From assembly GCF_005405365.1 (NCBI RefSeq), contig NZ_BJDX01000002.1, forward strand, positions 186,001 to 250,000: DNA of 64,000 nucleotides. The letters run 5' to 3'. A model generated the notes under the pieces. It made no database searches, had not been told where the DNA came from, and saw only the letters and a list, made by a program, of their open reading frames with translations. Source of the DNA: Enterococcus xiangfangensis (GTDB lineage: Bacteria > Bacillota > Bacilli > Lactobacillales > Enterococcaceae). Position 1 is the first letter of the stretch; each line of letters opens with the position of its first letter. Below are positions 40,445-48,531 of the stretch, one piece after another. The translations under genes were made by a program, and so were the position numbers.

Positions 40445-41061
40445 TGTTTGATCATTTAGTACAGTATTTAAGTGAGAATTCTTCGTATTTAGTCACACAA
40501 TTTGGTGTTCATATTTATATCTCTGTGATTGGTGTTATGCTGACCTTTTTGATTGGTTTTCCTTTAGGAATTCTTTTATCTGAACAGCCAAAACTGTCCA
40601 ATATTGTGATTGGGATTATCAATGTGATCCAAACGATCCCATCGATTGCTATGTTGACGATGCTCTTGATCTTGATGGGGTTAGGGCAAAATACAGTTGT
40701 GGTGACAGTTGTCTTGTATTCTTTATTGCCAATTGTTAAAAATACCTATGTCGGTTTAGTTACTGTCGATCCAATGTATATTGACAGTGCTAAAGGGATC
40801 GGCATGAATCGTTATCAAATTTTATACATGATCAAGATTCCATTGGCATTGCCCGTGATTTTAGCAGGTGTGCGTAATGCATTAGTAATTTCCGTGGGGA
40901 TTACGACAATCGGCTCGTTTATTGGGGCAGGTGGTGTCGGCGACGTGATTTTGCGAGGAATCGCGATTACAGATGGAGGACCAATCATTGTTGTAGGTGC
41001 AGTTTTGTGTGCTTTTATTGCTATAATGATGGACTGGCTGTTTGACTGGATTATGAAATAG
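40444..41061 (+). CDS. OpuCD-like ABC transporter permease
   Basis: 205 residues with the membrane pattern of OpuCB and the loop GLVTVDPMYIDSAKGIGMNR. It ends VVGAVLCAFIAIMMDWLFDWI. ATG 40444 overlaps the stop region of the binding-protein gene (GAGGAGGGC upstream). It completes the importer and is followed by a bidirectional terminator. Confidence 0.88.
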   Translation: MFDHLVQYLSENSSYLVTQFGVHIYISVIGVMLTFLIGFPLGILLSEQPKLSNIVIGIINVIQTIPSIAMLTMLLILMGLGQNTVVVTVVLYSLLPIVKNTYVGLVTVDPMYIDSAKGIGMNRYQILYMIKIPLALPVILAGVRNALVISVGITTIGSFIGAGGVGDVILRGIAITDGGPIIVVGAVLCAFIAIMMDWLFDWIMK

Positions 41062-41096
41062 AATAAGACCTCCGAAATACGCGGAGGTCTTATTTT
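41062..41096. terminator. Bidirectional terminator between the ABC importer and the RpiR gene
   Basis: AATAAGACCTCCG pairs with CGGAGGTCTTATT around a 7-base loop. It overlaps the last codons of the convergent regulator gene. Confidence 0.92.
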
Positions 41097-41788
41097 GTCA
41101 GTTTTCGGATAACTTCTTCGATGTAGATCATGAAGATTGTACGGGTCTTTTCATGCGATCTTAACTGTTCATTCTGGTGGAACTTAGTTAGGAAAATAAT
41201 TTCACTAGTATCAAGTGCTAAGTCTGTATTTAGTTCTTCCATTACTAGCAATGATTTAGCGTGATGTTCTTTAGCTTCTTCAAGTAATGGATTAAAGTTG
41301 GCAAACTTTCCAGAAACTGAAAAAATTAGTAATAGAGAATCCTCAGTCAGTAAATTAGGAATTAATGATGGATGACCTACCCGAATGACGTTCTTGTTTA
41401 AGGTAAAGTTGAGCTTATATTCAAAGTACTCCATACAAACATTTGTCGGGCCGTAACCAAATAGTAAAATTTTCTCCGATTTTTGGATAAGGCTCGCAAG
41501 GTAGTCAACTGAGGAGTCATCAAAATTATCCATAAAGTTTTGGATACGAGCAAATTCACTATTTATTTTCTTCTGTTTGACTAACTCTTTACCAGTTAAG
41601 AAGCGAAAATATTCTTTATAACCTGAAAATCCTATTTTTTTGACCAATTTAGAAATTTTTGAAGGCGAAACCCCTGTCAATTTTGCTGCCTCAGTAATCG
41701 TTAAGTTGGGTTTGTTTTGGCTTTCCTCGGCCAAATGATTATGTATTCTTATTTCAAGATCATTCATCCGATCCAGTTGTATTTTCAC
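41090..41788 (-). CDS. RpiR/MurR-family transcriptional regulator
   Basis: About 232 residues. GTG 41788 is preferred because AAGGAAG lies eight bases before it; GTG 41797 is only a few bases from that site. The N-terminal 75 residues form an RpiR helix-turn-helix domain (LTITEAAKLTGVSPSKISKLVKKIGFSGYKEY). The SIS domain that binds phosphosugars occupies about 95-210 (KILLFGYGPTNVCMEY, LLLIFSVSGKFANFN). It is divergent from ygcU, and perfect dyads lie in the intergenic region. It probably controls the ygcU-ygcE genes in response to a phosphorylated intermediate. Confidence 0.85.
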   Translation of the reverse strand: MKIQLDRMNDLEIRIHNHLAEESQNKPNLTITEAAKLTGVSPSKISKLVKKIGFSGYKEYFRFLTGKELVKQKKINSEFARIQNFMDNFDDSSVDYLASLIQKSEKILLFGYGPTNVCMEYFEYKLNFTLNKNVIRVGHPSLIPNLLTEDSLLLIFSVSGKFANFNPLLEEAKEHHAKSLLVMEELNTDLALDTSEIIFLTKFHQNEQLRSHEKTRTIFMIYIEEVIRKLTK

Positions 41789-41817
41789 ACGAGACACTTC
41801 CTTTTATTTTTCATATA

Positions 41818-41836
41818 GAAATCTTTGGATGATTTC
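41818..41836. promoter_or_regulatory. Dyad in the rpiR-ygcU intergenic region
   Basis: GAAATC-TTTGGAT-GATTTC is a 6-bp inverted repeat close to the rpiR start, a possible autoregulatory site. Confidence 0.4.
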
Positions 41837-41887
41837 TTATATCGTGAATCAAAAATAGCATGAGCATAATCTAAAAAGCAAGTAAAA

Positions 41888-41905
41888 TATGGAAAATTTT
41901 CCATA
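41888..41905. promoter_or_regulatory. Perfect 18-bp palindrome, candidate RpiR operator
   Basis: TATGGAAAATTTTCCATA is an exact palindrome midway between the divergent rpiR and ygcU genes, about 70 bases upstream of the probable ygcU -10 box (TATACT, 41975-41980). Confidence 0.65.
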
Positions 41906-41988
41906 ATATATCAAAAATATAAAAAAAAGCAGAAAATCTAATTAAATTTTAATGTAAAAACATCTTCATATCATTATACTAAATCCAT

Positions 41989-42002
41989 GGAAAGCGCTTT
42001 TA
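41989..42002 (+). promoter_or_regulatory. cre-like site before ygcU
   Basis: GGAAAGCGCTTTTA has the symmetric AAAGCGCTTT core of cre sites with two outer mismatches. It lies just after the probable start of transcription, so CcpA bound here would block elongation. Confidence 0.6.
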
Positions 42003-42026
42003 AAAAAGATGAATGGAGTTAATTGA

Positions 42027-43514
42027 ATGAATTCTGACACATTAGTTAAAGAAGCAATTATCAAAGACGTAAAGAACATTGTTTCTGAAGAACAAGTAAT
42101 AACAGATTATGAAACATTGTATGATGCATCTTCCGACCGCTATCGTAAATATATGAAAGCAAAACGTGTATTGGATAATCCAATGCCGACTGCTGTTGTT
42201 TATCCCAACAATACAAAAGAAGTCAAAGATTTGCTGATGTATTGTAATGAAAATGATATCAATGTTATTCCTCGAAGCGGAAAAACGGCAACTGAAGGCG
42301 GCTTAGAAAACTGGAAAGAGTTAGCATTAGTGATTGATGGCTCTCATATGAATAAAATTTTGAAGATTGATCCATACAATATGCAAGCAACTGTTCAAGC
42401 AGGCGTGCCATTGCAAGCTTTAGAAGATGAATTAAGAAAAATTGGCTACACAACTGGACATTCACCACAATCAAAACCGATTGCACAATATGGCGGGTTA
42501 GTCGCAACTCGTTCAATCGGACAATTTTCGACTTTATATGGTGGAATCGAAGACATGGTGGTAGGACTTGAATGTGTCTTTCCTAATGGTCACATTTCAC
42601 GTATTAAGAATATTTCTCGTCGTGCTGGCGGTCCAGATATTCGCCACATCGTTATTGGAAATGAGGGAACCTTATGCTATATCACTGAAGTAACAGTGAA
42701 AATCTTTAAATACTATCCAGATAACAATAAATTCTATGGCTATCTAGTCAACAGTGTAGAAGACGGTGTGAAGGTTCTTCGTGAAGTCATGGTAAACGGT
42801 TACCGTCCATCAGTTGCTCGGACATATTCACCCGAAGATGCTCGCCAACATTTCTATCATTTTTATGAAGATAAATGTGTTTTAATCTTTATGGCAGAAG
42901 GACCAAAAGGCATTGTGGAAGCAACTGGTAAAGGAATTGAAGAAGCTGTTGAGAAATTTAAAGAAGGCGTCTTCAAACAAGTAGATTCACAGCTGATCGA
43001 AAATTGGTTTAATCAATTAAATTGGACGCAACAGACTATTGAAGATGAAATTCAAGGGATGATCAATAACGATAAACATGATGGCTATACAACGGAAGTT
43101 TCGGCAGACTGGGAAACAATTACAAAGATTTATAATAATGTCATTGATCGTATCCGAAATGAATTTCCGCGTGCTGATGATCTAACGATGCTGGGTGGAC
43201 ACTCTTCGCATAGTTATTTGAATGGAACTAATATGTACTTTGTTTATAACTACAATATTAATTGTGAACCTGAAGATGAAATGAAAATCTATCATCATCC
43301 AATTCAAGCAATTATCGTTGAAGAAACACTAAAATTAGGCGGTTCGATGTGCCATCATCATGGGATTGGAAAATATCGTAATGAGTGGACTAAAGAAGAA
43401 CATCAATCAGCCTACTATATGCTAGAAAGCTTGAAAGAAACCTTTGACCCTAAAGGTGTAATGAGCTTTGGTAATATCTACCCAGTTCAAGAAGGATTGA
43501 AGTATCAAAAATAA
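42027..43514 (+). CDS. ygcU: FAD-linked oxidoreductase, YgcU-like (AgpS/GlcD type)
   Basis: 495 residues. The FAD-binding domain has AVVYPNNTKEVKDLL and PRSGKTATEGGLENWK (PP-loop type), then GYTTGHSPQSKPIAQYGGLV and GQFSTLYGGIEDMVVGLE, which match E. coli YgcU closely. The C-terminal part carries GGSMCHHHGIGKYRNEW, the triple-histidine motif seen in alkyl-DHAP synthase-like enzymes. The probable reaction is oxidation of a hydroxyl group of a small substrate, with electrons passed to the adjacent Etf pair. It heads the ygcU-R-Q-W run. AATGGAG is a weak ribosome site before the ATG. Confidence 0.88.
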   Translation: MNSDTLVKEAIIKDVKNIVSEEQVITDYETLYDASSDRYRKYMKAKRVLDNPMPTAVVYPNNTKEVKDLLMYCNENDINVIPRSGKTATEGGLENWKELALVIDGSHMNKILKIDPYNMQATVQAGVPLQALEDELRKIGYTTGHSPQSKPIAQYGGLVATRSIGQFSTLYGGIEDMVVGLECVFPNGHISRIKNISRRAGGPDIRHIVIGNEGTLCYITEVTVKIFKYYPDNNKFYGYLVNSVEDGVKVLREVMVNGYRPSVARTYSPEDARQHFYHFYEDKCVLIFMAEGPKGIVEATGKGIEEAVEKFKEGVFKQVDSQLIENWFNQLNWTQQTIEDEIQGMINNDKHDGYTTEVSADWETITKIYNNVIDRIRNEFPRADDLTMLGGHSSHSYLNGTNMYFVYNYNINCEPEDEMKIYHHPIQAIIVEETLKLGGSMCHHHGIGKYRNEWTKEEHQSAYYMLESLKETFDPKGVMSFGNIYPVQEGLKYQK

Positions 43515-43524
43515 GTAATTGATT

Positions 43525-43554
43525 CATTTAAGGGCGAAAAATCGCCCTTAAATG
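43525..43554 (+). promoter_or_regulatory. Intercistronic perfect hairpin between ygcU and etfB
   Basis: CATTTAAGGGCGA pairs exactly with TCGCCCTTAAATG around AAAA. No T run follows, so it is unlikely to be a strong terminator. It may stabilise or set the processing of the mRNA and so reduce etfB expression relative to ygcU. Confidence 0.6.
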
Positions 43555-43574
43555 AAATGATAGGAAGGGTCAGT

Positions 43575-44369
43575 ATGAGAATCATTTGTTTAGTCAAATA
43601 TGTTCCTGATACGGAAAAATTTGAATACGATTACAAAACAGACAAAATTAATCGTAATGCTTCTCGTCTGATTTTGAATCCAGATGATAAAAATGCAGTA
43701 GCTTGGGCTATGGCGCAAAAGAAACAGGACTCTTCCACTTATGTTGAAGTTGTCTCGATGGGACCAGAAAAACTGGAGGAACCGTTGAAAGATTTCGTTC
43801 GTCTAGGAGCTGATTGTGCAACGTTAATAAGTGATCGACGTTTTGCTGGCAGTGACTCATTAGTGACGGCTCGTATCATTTCTAAATTTCTAGCTTCAAA
43901 GGACTACGATGTAATACTCACAGGGACACACACTTTAGATGGCGGAACGGGGCACATTGGTCCTCAGATTGCGGAATCATTGGGACTAAATCAATTCTCT
44001 AATGTCATTACTATCAATGAAGTGAATCAAGCGTTTTCAATTGTTGAGGCTTTGCAGGAGAAGAAAACATATCGTTTGAAGATTCAGAATCCTTGTGTAT
44101 TAAGTGTGACTCACCAAATGAATTTACGTTTAGGATTTGTACGTTATGAAAATATCGAGAAAAATGTAGATGACCAATTTTCACTGGTAACGAATGACAC
44201 TTTGCAACTGTTGCCAACACAAATTGGCGGCAAAGGCTCACCAACTAAGGTGAGAAAAAATGTGGTAGTCAAAAGAGAGCAGGTAGAACACAAAGTAGTA
44301 GGAGTCGATGATGAAGGAATAAACGAAGTAATTCGATTTCTAAAAGAAAAGGGGTACTTAGATGTTTAA
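43575..44369 (+). CDS. ygcR: Electron transfer flavoprotein beta subunit (YgcR-like)
   Basis: 264 residues from ATG 43575 (AGGAAGGG upstream). The start MRIICLVKYVPDTEKFEYD and the AMP/FAD-region segment GTHTLDGGTGHIGPQIAESLG are typical of EtfB. EtfB and EtfA form a flavoprotein that accepts electrons from the FAD oxidase and passes them on. The C-terminal extension of about 20 residues is short. It overlaps etfA by 8 bases. Confidence 0.9.
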   Translation: MRIICLVKYVPDTEKFEYDYKTDKINRNASRLILNPDDKNAVAWAMAQKKQDSSTYVEVVSMGPEKLEEPLKDFVRLGADCATLISDRRFAGSDSLVTARIISKFLASKDYDVILTGTHTLDGGTGHIGPQIAESLGLNQFSNVITINEVNQAFSIVEALQEKKTYRLKIQNPCVLSVTHQMNLRLGFVRYENIEKNVDDQFSLVTNDTLQLLPTQIGGKGSPTKVRKNVVVKREQVEHKVVGVDDEGINEVIRFLKEKGYLDV

Positions 44370-45288
44370 AGCACTCATTCTGATAGATAACGATTCTGTC
44401 GAGTATTCGCTAAACTTGATTGAATTGATTCATCGGTTGGCTGGTGATGAAGTAGCTTATGTTTATGGGTTAGGAATTAACTTGTCTGGGGAAGTTAAAG
44501 GGCTTGATGCGATGATTCGCGTCAATATACCAATGAATCAACAAAAAGATAGCCGCATATTTACTGATATCATTGAACAAGTTCATAAAAAATATCAATT
44601 TGATAGTATCATTATTTTGGCGACAGATTTTGGTCGGATGATAGCTCCACGGTTGGCAATGCGGCTCGAAGTAGGATTAGTGGCTGATATCACTGACGTT
44701 GAAGTCGACAAGCGAGGCAGAAAATTAATTAGGCCAGCCTTTTCAGGAAATATTATGGCGAAGATTGTATGTGAATCAAGTCCAATTATGGCTAGTGTAC
44801 ATCCAAATGTATTTCATGCTGATGAATTAACAAGCGAACCGGAAATTATTAATTTTATACCAACAGAATTGAAAGCGTCAACAATTGAAGTGCTAGATAT
44901 TTTGGAAAATGAACAAGATACAATAGATATCCGCGAGGCAGATGTACTTGTTTCTGCTGGTGGGGGATTCACTAAACCGATTGATGAACTAAAGGTATTA
45001 GCTGAGAAATTAAACGGTATCGTAGCAGTTTCCAAACGACTAGTGGATTGTAAAAAAGCACCACGGGAGATTCAAGTCGGACAATCTGGAAAAACAGTGA
45101 GTCCCAGTCTTTATATCGCATTGGGGATTTATGGCTCGACTCAGCACATTGAAGGGTTAAAAAATGTCAAAGAAATTATCTCGGTGAATACAGATCTTGG
45201 TGCGCCGATGAATTACTTAGCGAATCTTGTTGTACATGGAGATGCAACAATATTTGCGGAAAAGTTAAGAGCTAGATTACAGGAATAG
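44362..45288 (+). CDS. ygcQ: Electron transfer flavoprotein alpha subunit (YgcQ-like)
   Basis: 308 residues. The C-terminal FAD domain has DVLVSAGGGFTKPIDELKVLA, SKRLVDCKKAPREIQVGQSGKTVSP and YIALGIYGSTQHIEGLKN, all characteristic of EtfA. The N-terminal third is more divergent, as in E. coli YgcQ. ATG 44362 lies inside the end of etfB, behind AAGGGG. With EtfB it could feed electrons to NAD or the menaquinone pool, or take part in flavin-based bifurcation as in lactate dehydrogenase-Etf complexes. Which of these applies cannot be read from sequence. Confidence 0.9.
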   Translation: MFKALILIDNDSVEYSLNLIELIHRLAGDEVAYVYGLGINLSGEVKGLDAMIRVNIPMNQQKDSRIFTDIIEQVHKKYQFDSIIILATDFGRMIAPRLAMRLEVGLVADITDVEVDKRGRKLIRPAFSGNIMAKIVCESSPIMASVHPNVFHADELTSEPEIINFIPTELKASTIEVLDILENEQDTIDIREADVLVSAGGGFTKPIDELKVLAEKLNGIVAVSKRLVDCKKAPREIQVGQSGKTVSPSLYIALGIYGSTQHIEGLKNVKEIISVNTDLGAPMNYLANLVVHGDATIFAEKLRARLQE

Positions 45289-45334
45289 TCCAGAATGGAT
45301 AAAAAATAAGAATAAAGGAAAAGAAGGTAGAAAA

Positions 45335-46111
45335 ATGGAAATCAAAGACTTTAAAATGGATATGTTTTATATCAAAGGGAAGAACGCTATCATTACTGGT
45401 GGAAATACAGGATTAGGACAAGCATTCTCATTGGCTTTAGCTGAGGCTGGTGCAAACATTTTTATGCCATCGATTATGCCAGATGATCCAGAATTTAATG
45501 CAGTGCTGCAAGAACGCGGTGCTAAAACTGTATATATGGAAGCAGATATTACTAAAGATGGTGTTTGTCAAGAAATTATTGAAAGATGTGTCGCAGAACT
45601 TGGGTCAGTAGATATTTTAGTAAACTGTGCAGGAATCTGTCCTATCGATGATGTTGTGAGCTATGGTCGTGACAAATGGGATCCAACAATCGATATCAAC
45701 TTAACGGCAGCATTTGAGATGAGTCATGAGGCTGCAAAAGTCATGATTCCACAAAAAAGCGGAAAAATTATCAATATCTGTTCACTATTTTCTTTCTTGG
45801 GTGGTCAATGGGCTCCTGCATATGCGGCATCTAAGCATGGTCTAGCAGGTTTGACAAAAGCTTACTGTGATGAACTAGCACAATACAACATCCAAGTAAA
45901 TGGAATTGCACCAGGATACTTCAAAACTCGTGCAGCAAAAGCATCCATCGAAGATCCAGAACGTGGTAAATGGATCGTAGACCATACACCTGAAGGACGT
46001 TGGGGAGATGTTGCAGATTTAATGGGAGCAACAGCTTTCTTAGCATCGGAAGCTTCACATTTTGTTAATGGCCATATTTTAGCTGTTGATGGTGGATTCT
46101 TAGTGCGATAG
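45335..46111 (+). CDS. ygcW: SDR family oxidoreductase, YgcW-like, intact catalytic site
   Basis: 258 residues, very similar in plan to the paralogue at 36935. GGNTGLGQAFSLALAEAGAN is the cofactor loop, NCAGICP the NNAG equivalent, NICSLFSFLGG holds the catalytic serine region, and AYAASKHGLAG the YxxxK motif. The C-terminal GHILAVDGGFLVR is typical. It is a probable NAD(P)-dependent alcohol/keto dehydrogenase. It lies downstream of the Etf genes and is followed by a hairpin (GACTGAGA/TCTCGGTC, T5, at about 46126-46156). Confidence 0.92.
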   Translation: MEIKDFKMDMFYIKGKNAIITGGNTGLGQAFSLALAEAGANIFMPSIMPDDPEFNAVLQERGAKTVYMEADITKDGVCQEIIERCVAELGSVDILVNCAGICPIDDVVSYGRDKWDPTIDINLTAAFEMSHEAAKVMIPQKSGKIINICSLFSFLGGQWAPAYAASKHGLAGLTKAYCDELAQYNIQVNGIAPGYFKTRAAKASIEDPERGKWIVDHTPEGRWGDVADLMGATAFLASEASHFVNGHILAVDGGFLVR

Positions 46112-46125
46112 TTTACCTATTTTAA

Positions 46126-46157
46126 AGACTGAGACTAATAAGTTCTCGGTCTTTTTA
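46126..46157 (+). terminator. Probable terminator after the second YgcW-like gene
   Basis: AAAGACTGAGA pairs with TCTCGGTCTTT (one G-T pair), followed by T5. The kinase gene further right may therefore have its own promoter; the 220-base gap holds AT-rich DNA. Confidence 0.65.
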
Positions 46158-46382
46158 TCAATCTAATTATAATATTAAGCTAAAGTCTATTTAAATTAAG
46201 CAGTTGTATAAGTTGTTCGGATGAATGGTTGATTATCTATAACAACAGTTCAAATCTTTTTCATCTGTCTTTAAGAATAACTTTCTAACTAAAAGATCTT
46301 TCACTAATGTGAAAAAAGATTTATATTGTTGAAAATCGAACCATCTCTGAAAAAATGCAATCGAATAAACAAGGAGGACCAT

Positions 46383-47828
46383 ATGGAGAAAAAATATATT
46401 GTTGGTATTGATGGTGGGAGCCAAAGTGCTAAGATCGTCATTTTTGATCTGGAAGGAAATATTGTAGGCGAAGGTAAAGAAGCATTACGCCCAATGCATT
46501 TAGGGGATGATGTTGTAGTTGAACATCCAGGGGATGATCTGTGGGATGCTTTATGTGTTGCATCAGCCAAAGCAATGGATGATTTTGGAGTACGAAAAGA
46601 AAATATCGTTGGGATTGGTCTAGGCTTTATCCGTTGCTGTCGTGTGTTATTAAAAAAAGACGGGACACTGGCGCAACCAGTTATTAGTTGGATGGATAGG
46701 CGTACAGCAACACCGTATGTTCATGACAATCCAGATGTTCAATATGTAACATCAACAAGCGGATACATTACTCATCGATTGACAGGCGAGTTTAGAGACA
46801 ATATTGGCAATAACTTTGGTCAGTGGCCAGTTGATTATGAAACATGGGATTGGTCGAATGATGAAGAAGTTTTAAAACAATATAATTTGCCTAAAGATAT
46901 GCTGTTTGAAGCAGTGAAACCAGGTGATAAACTAGGCGTGATTACTAAAGAAGCCAGTGAGAAAACAGGTTTACCGGAAGGGGTACCAGTTTTTGCAACA
47001 ACCAGTGACAAAGCAGTTGAAGCGCTGGGTGCAGGATTAATTCAGGATACCAGTGCCGTTGTTTCTTTGGGGACTTATATTTGCAGTATGATGATGGGAA
47101 AAGAAATGCCGCCAAGCGATGCTGTTAATTATTGGGGAATCTTATCATCAATGCCAAACAGTTATATTTATGAAGGTTATGGCATTCGTCGTGGAATGTG
47201 GACGGTTTCTTGGTTTAAAGACCTTTTAGGAGAAAAAATCAGTATCCGTTCTAATTATCAAGGTATCAGCGAAGAAGAATATTTGAATGATCAAGCAGCA
47301 AATGTTCCTGCTGGAAGTGATGGTTTAATGACTAAACTAGATTGGTTGGCTAATCCGTGGGAACCATTCAAACGTGGTGTAATGATTGGGTTTAACGCAC
47401 ATCACGACTATCGTTATTTATATCGTTCAATTTTAGAAGGAATTGCCTATACTATGAAAAATAACGTAACAAGTATGATCGATGAACTGGGACACCCAAT
47501 TGATGAGGTCATTGTTACAGGTGGAGGGTCAAACAGCGATTTATTAATGCAGATTTTTGCCGATGTGTTCAATCTGCCAATCAAGCGTAATGTCGTCAAT
47601 GGCAGCGCTAGCGTCGGTGCTGCAATCAATGCTGCGGTTGGTTTAGGTATTTATGAAAGTTATGAAGAAGCAGTCGATAAAATGGTTAAAGTTAAGGATA
47701 TTTTCACACCAAAACCAGAAAATGTTATGATTTATAGACGACTAAATGAAGAGGTATACCAAAGTTTGACTGATTACACCGATGAAGTCTTGAAAAAAAC
47801 TTACGATGTATTGCATTCAGAAAATTAG
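46383..47828 (+). CDS. ygcE: FGGY-family carbohydrate kinase (YgcE-like)
   Basis: 481 residues from ATG 46383 (AAGGAGG upstream; the earlier frame is leader). The FGGY actin-like fold has YIVGIDGGSQSAKIVIFD at the N-terminus for ATP phosphate binding, TSDKAVEALGAG in the middle and VTGGGSNSDLLMQIFADVF near the C-terminus (FGGY signature 2 region). Relatives phosphorylate glycerol, erythritol, xylulose and similar polyols. E. coli YgcE is the recognised homologue, without a known substrate. The product is a good candidate for the ligand sensed by the GlpP-like and RpiR proteins of the cluster. Confidence 0.88.
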   Translation: MEKKYIVGIDGGSQSAKIVIFDLEGNIVGEGKEALRPMHLGDDVVVEHPGDDLWDALCVASAKAMDDFGVRKENIVGIGLGFIRCCRVLLKKDGTLAQPVISWMDRRTATPYVHDNPDVQYVTSTSGYITHRLTGEFRDNIGNNFGQWPVDYETWDWSNDEEVLKQYNLPKDMLFEAVKPGDKLGVITKEASEKTGLPEGVPVFATTSDKAVEALGAGLIQDTSAVVSLGTYICSMMMGKEMPPSDAVNYWGILSSMPNSYIYEGYGIRRGMWTVSWFKDLLGEKISIRSNYQGISEEEYLNDQAANVPAGSDGLMTKLDWLANPWEPFKRGVMIGFNAHHDYRYLYRSILEGIAYTMKNNVTSMIDELGHPIDEVIVTGGGSNSDLLMQIFADVFNLPIKRNVVNGSASVGAAINAAVGLGIYESYEEAVDKMVKVKDIFTPKPENVMIYRRLNEEVYQSLTDYTDEVLKKTYDVLHSEN

Positions 47829-47844
47829 AAAAAAGTTAGACCTT

Positions 47845-47876
47845 CTTGGAGTAGAGAAATCTACTCCATTTTTTTT
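47845..47876 (+). terminator. Terminator of the kinase gene
   Basis: TGGAGTAGA pairs with TCTACTCCA around a short loop, followed by T8. Confidence 0.92.
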
Positions 47877-48376
47877 AACTAACTGTTAGGCGGTTTTCTG
47901 AGTATCAAAAATACGCCAAATCTTATTATAAAAGATCTTTTGTTTTAATAAGCTAAAGAAATTTTTCATAAGGGGATTTAGCTAAACAGCTCTTCTTTAC
48001 CGAACCAGTACGTGCTAACTCAGTGATTCACCTGTAGTGTAATCCTAATTGAACGTTTTATTGCCAGATATTAGTTTTCCACTTTGTCTTTCAACTATTC
48101 ATGAAGGGTTCTCAAGCTAGGCTCAAAATTATATTTAATCCTAAAAAATACTCCCAAAAAAGTTGGATTTTTGAAATCGGGATAATTTTGACTTTAGTCC
48201 TCTCTTTTTTTATTTTTAGAGGTTAGCAAGTTTATCATATAATTAAAATAATTCAAAAATTTTAATAGAAATCTTCCTTTAGAAAAAAGAATAAGTTTCT
48301 GTTTTATATAGGTAAAAATAGTGATAAACTCTCAGTAAGCGCTGTCGTTAGCAGAAGATAAACAATAAAATAGCAC
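47877..48376. other. Gene-free stretch between the kinase gene and the tracrRNA
   Basis: About 500 AT-rich bases. Frames on both strands are short and lack ribosome sites. I see nothing that I can support here apart from the end of the tracrRNA terminator at its right edge. Confidence 0.5.
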
Positions 48377-48466
48377 AAAAAAAGCGCCGAAACAGCGCCA
48401 CTTTAAAAGTTGATTACGGACTAAGCCTTATTTTAACTCGCTATGTTGTTTTGAATACTTCCAACA
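48377..48466 (-). ncRNA. tracrRNA: tracrRNA of the type II-A CRISPR system
   Basis: Read on the minus strand, the RNA starts at about 48466 with GTGTTGGAAGTATTCAAAAC and AACATAGC, an anti-repeat that pairs with most of the CRISPR repeat. GAGTTAAAATAAGGCTTAGT then matches the bulge and nexus of the S. pyogenes-type tracrRNA. The hairpin AACTTTTAAAGT and a final GGCGC/GCGCC-type terminator with T7 follow. It is divergent from cas9, as in S. pyogenes. It is required for crRNA processing with RNase III and for Cas9 targeting. Confidence 0.93.
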
Positions 48467-48471
48467 CACTC

Positions 48472-48499
48472 ATTATAACAAGAATAGAAAAAAAGTAAA
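48472..48499 (-). promoter_or_regulatory. Promoter of the tracrRNA
   Basis: TATAAT (48477-48472, minus strand) is preceded after 16-17 bases by a TTTACT/GTTTAC -35-like box. The start falls at the beginning of the anti-repeat. Confidence 0.7.
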
Positions 48500-48531
48500 C
48501 GCCTAAATCAAAAAAATTTGGGGAGGACATA

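Noticed and set aside
43525..43554. Terminator between ygcU and etfB
   Set aside because: The stem is perfect but is followed by AAATGATAGG, not by T residues, so it is listed as an intercistronic hairpin.
46304..46570. Minus-strand frames opposite the start of the FGGY kinase gene
   Set aside because: They are antisense to a well-supported gene, lack ribosome sites and have no domain character.
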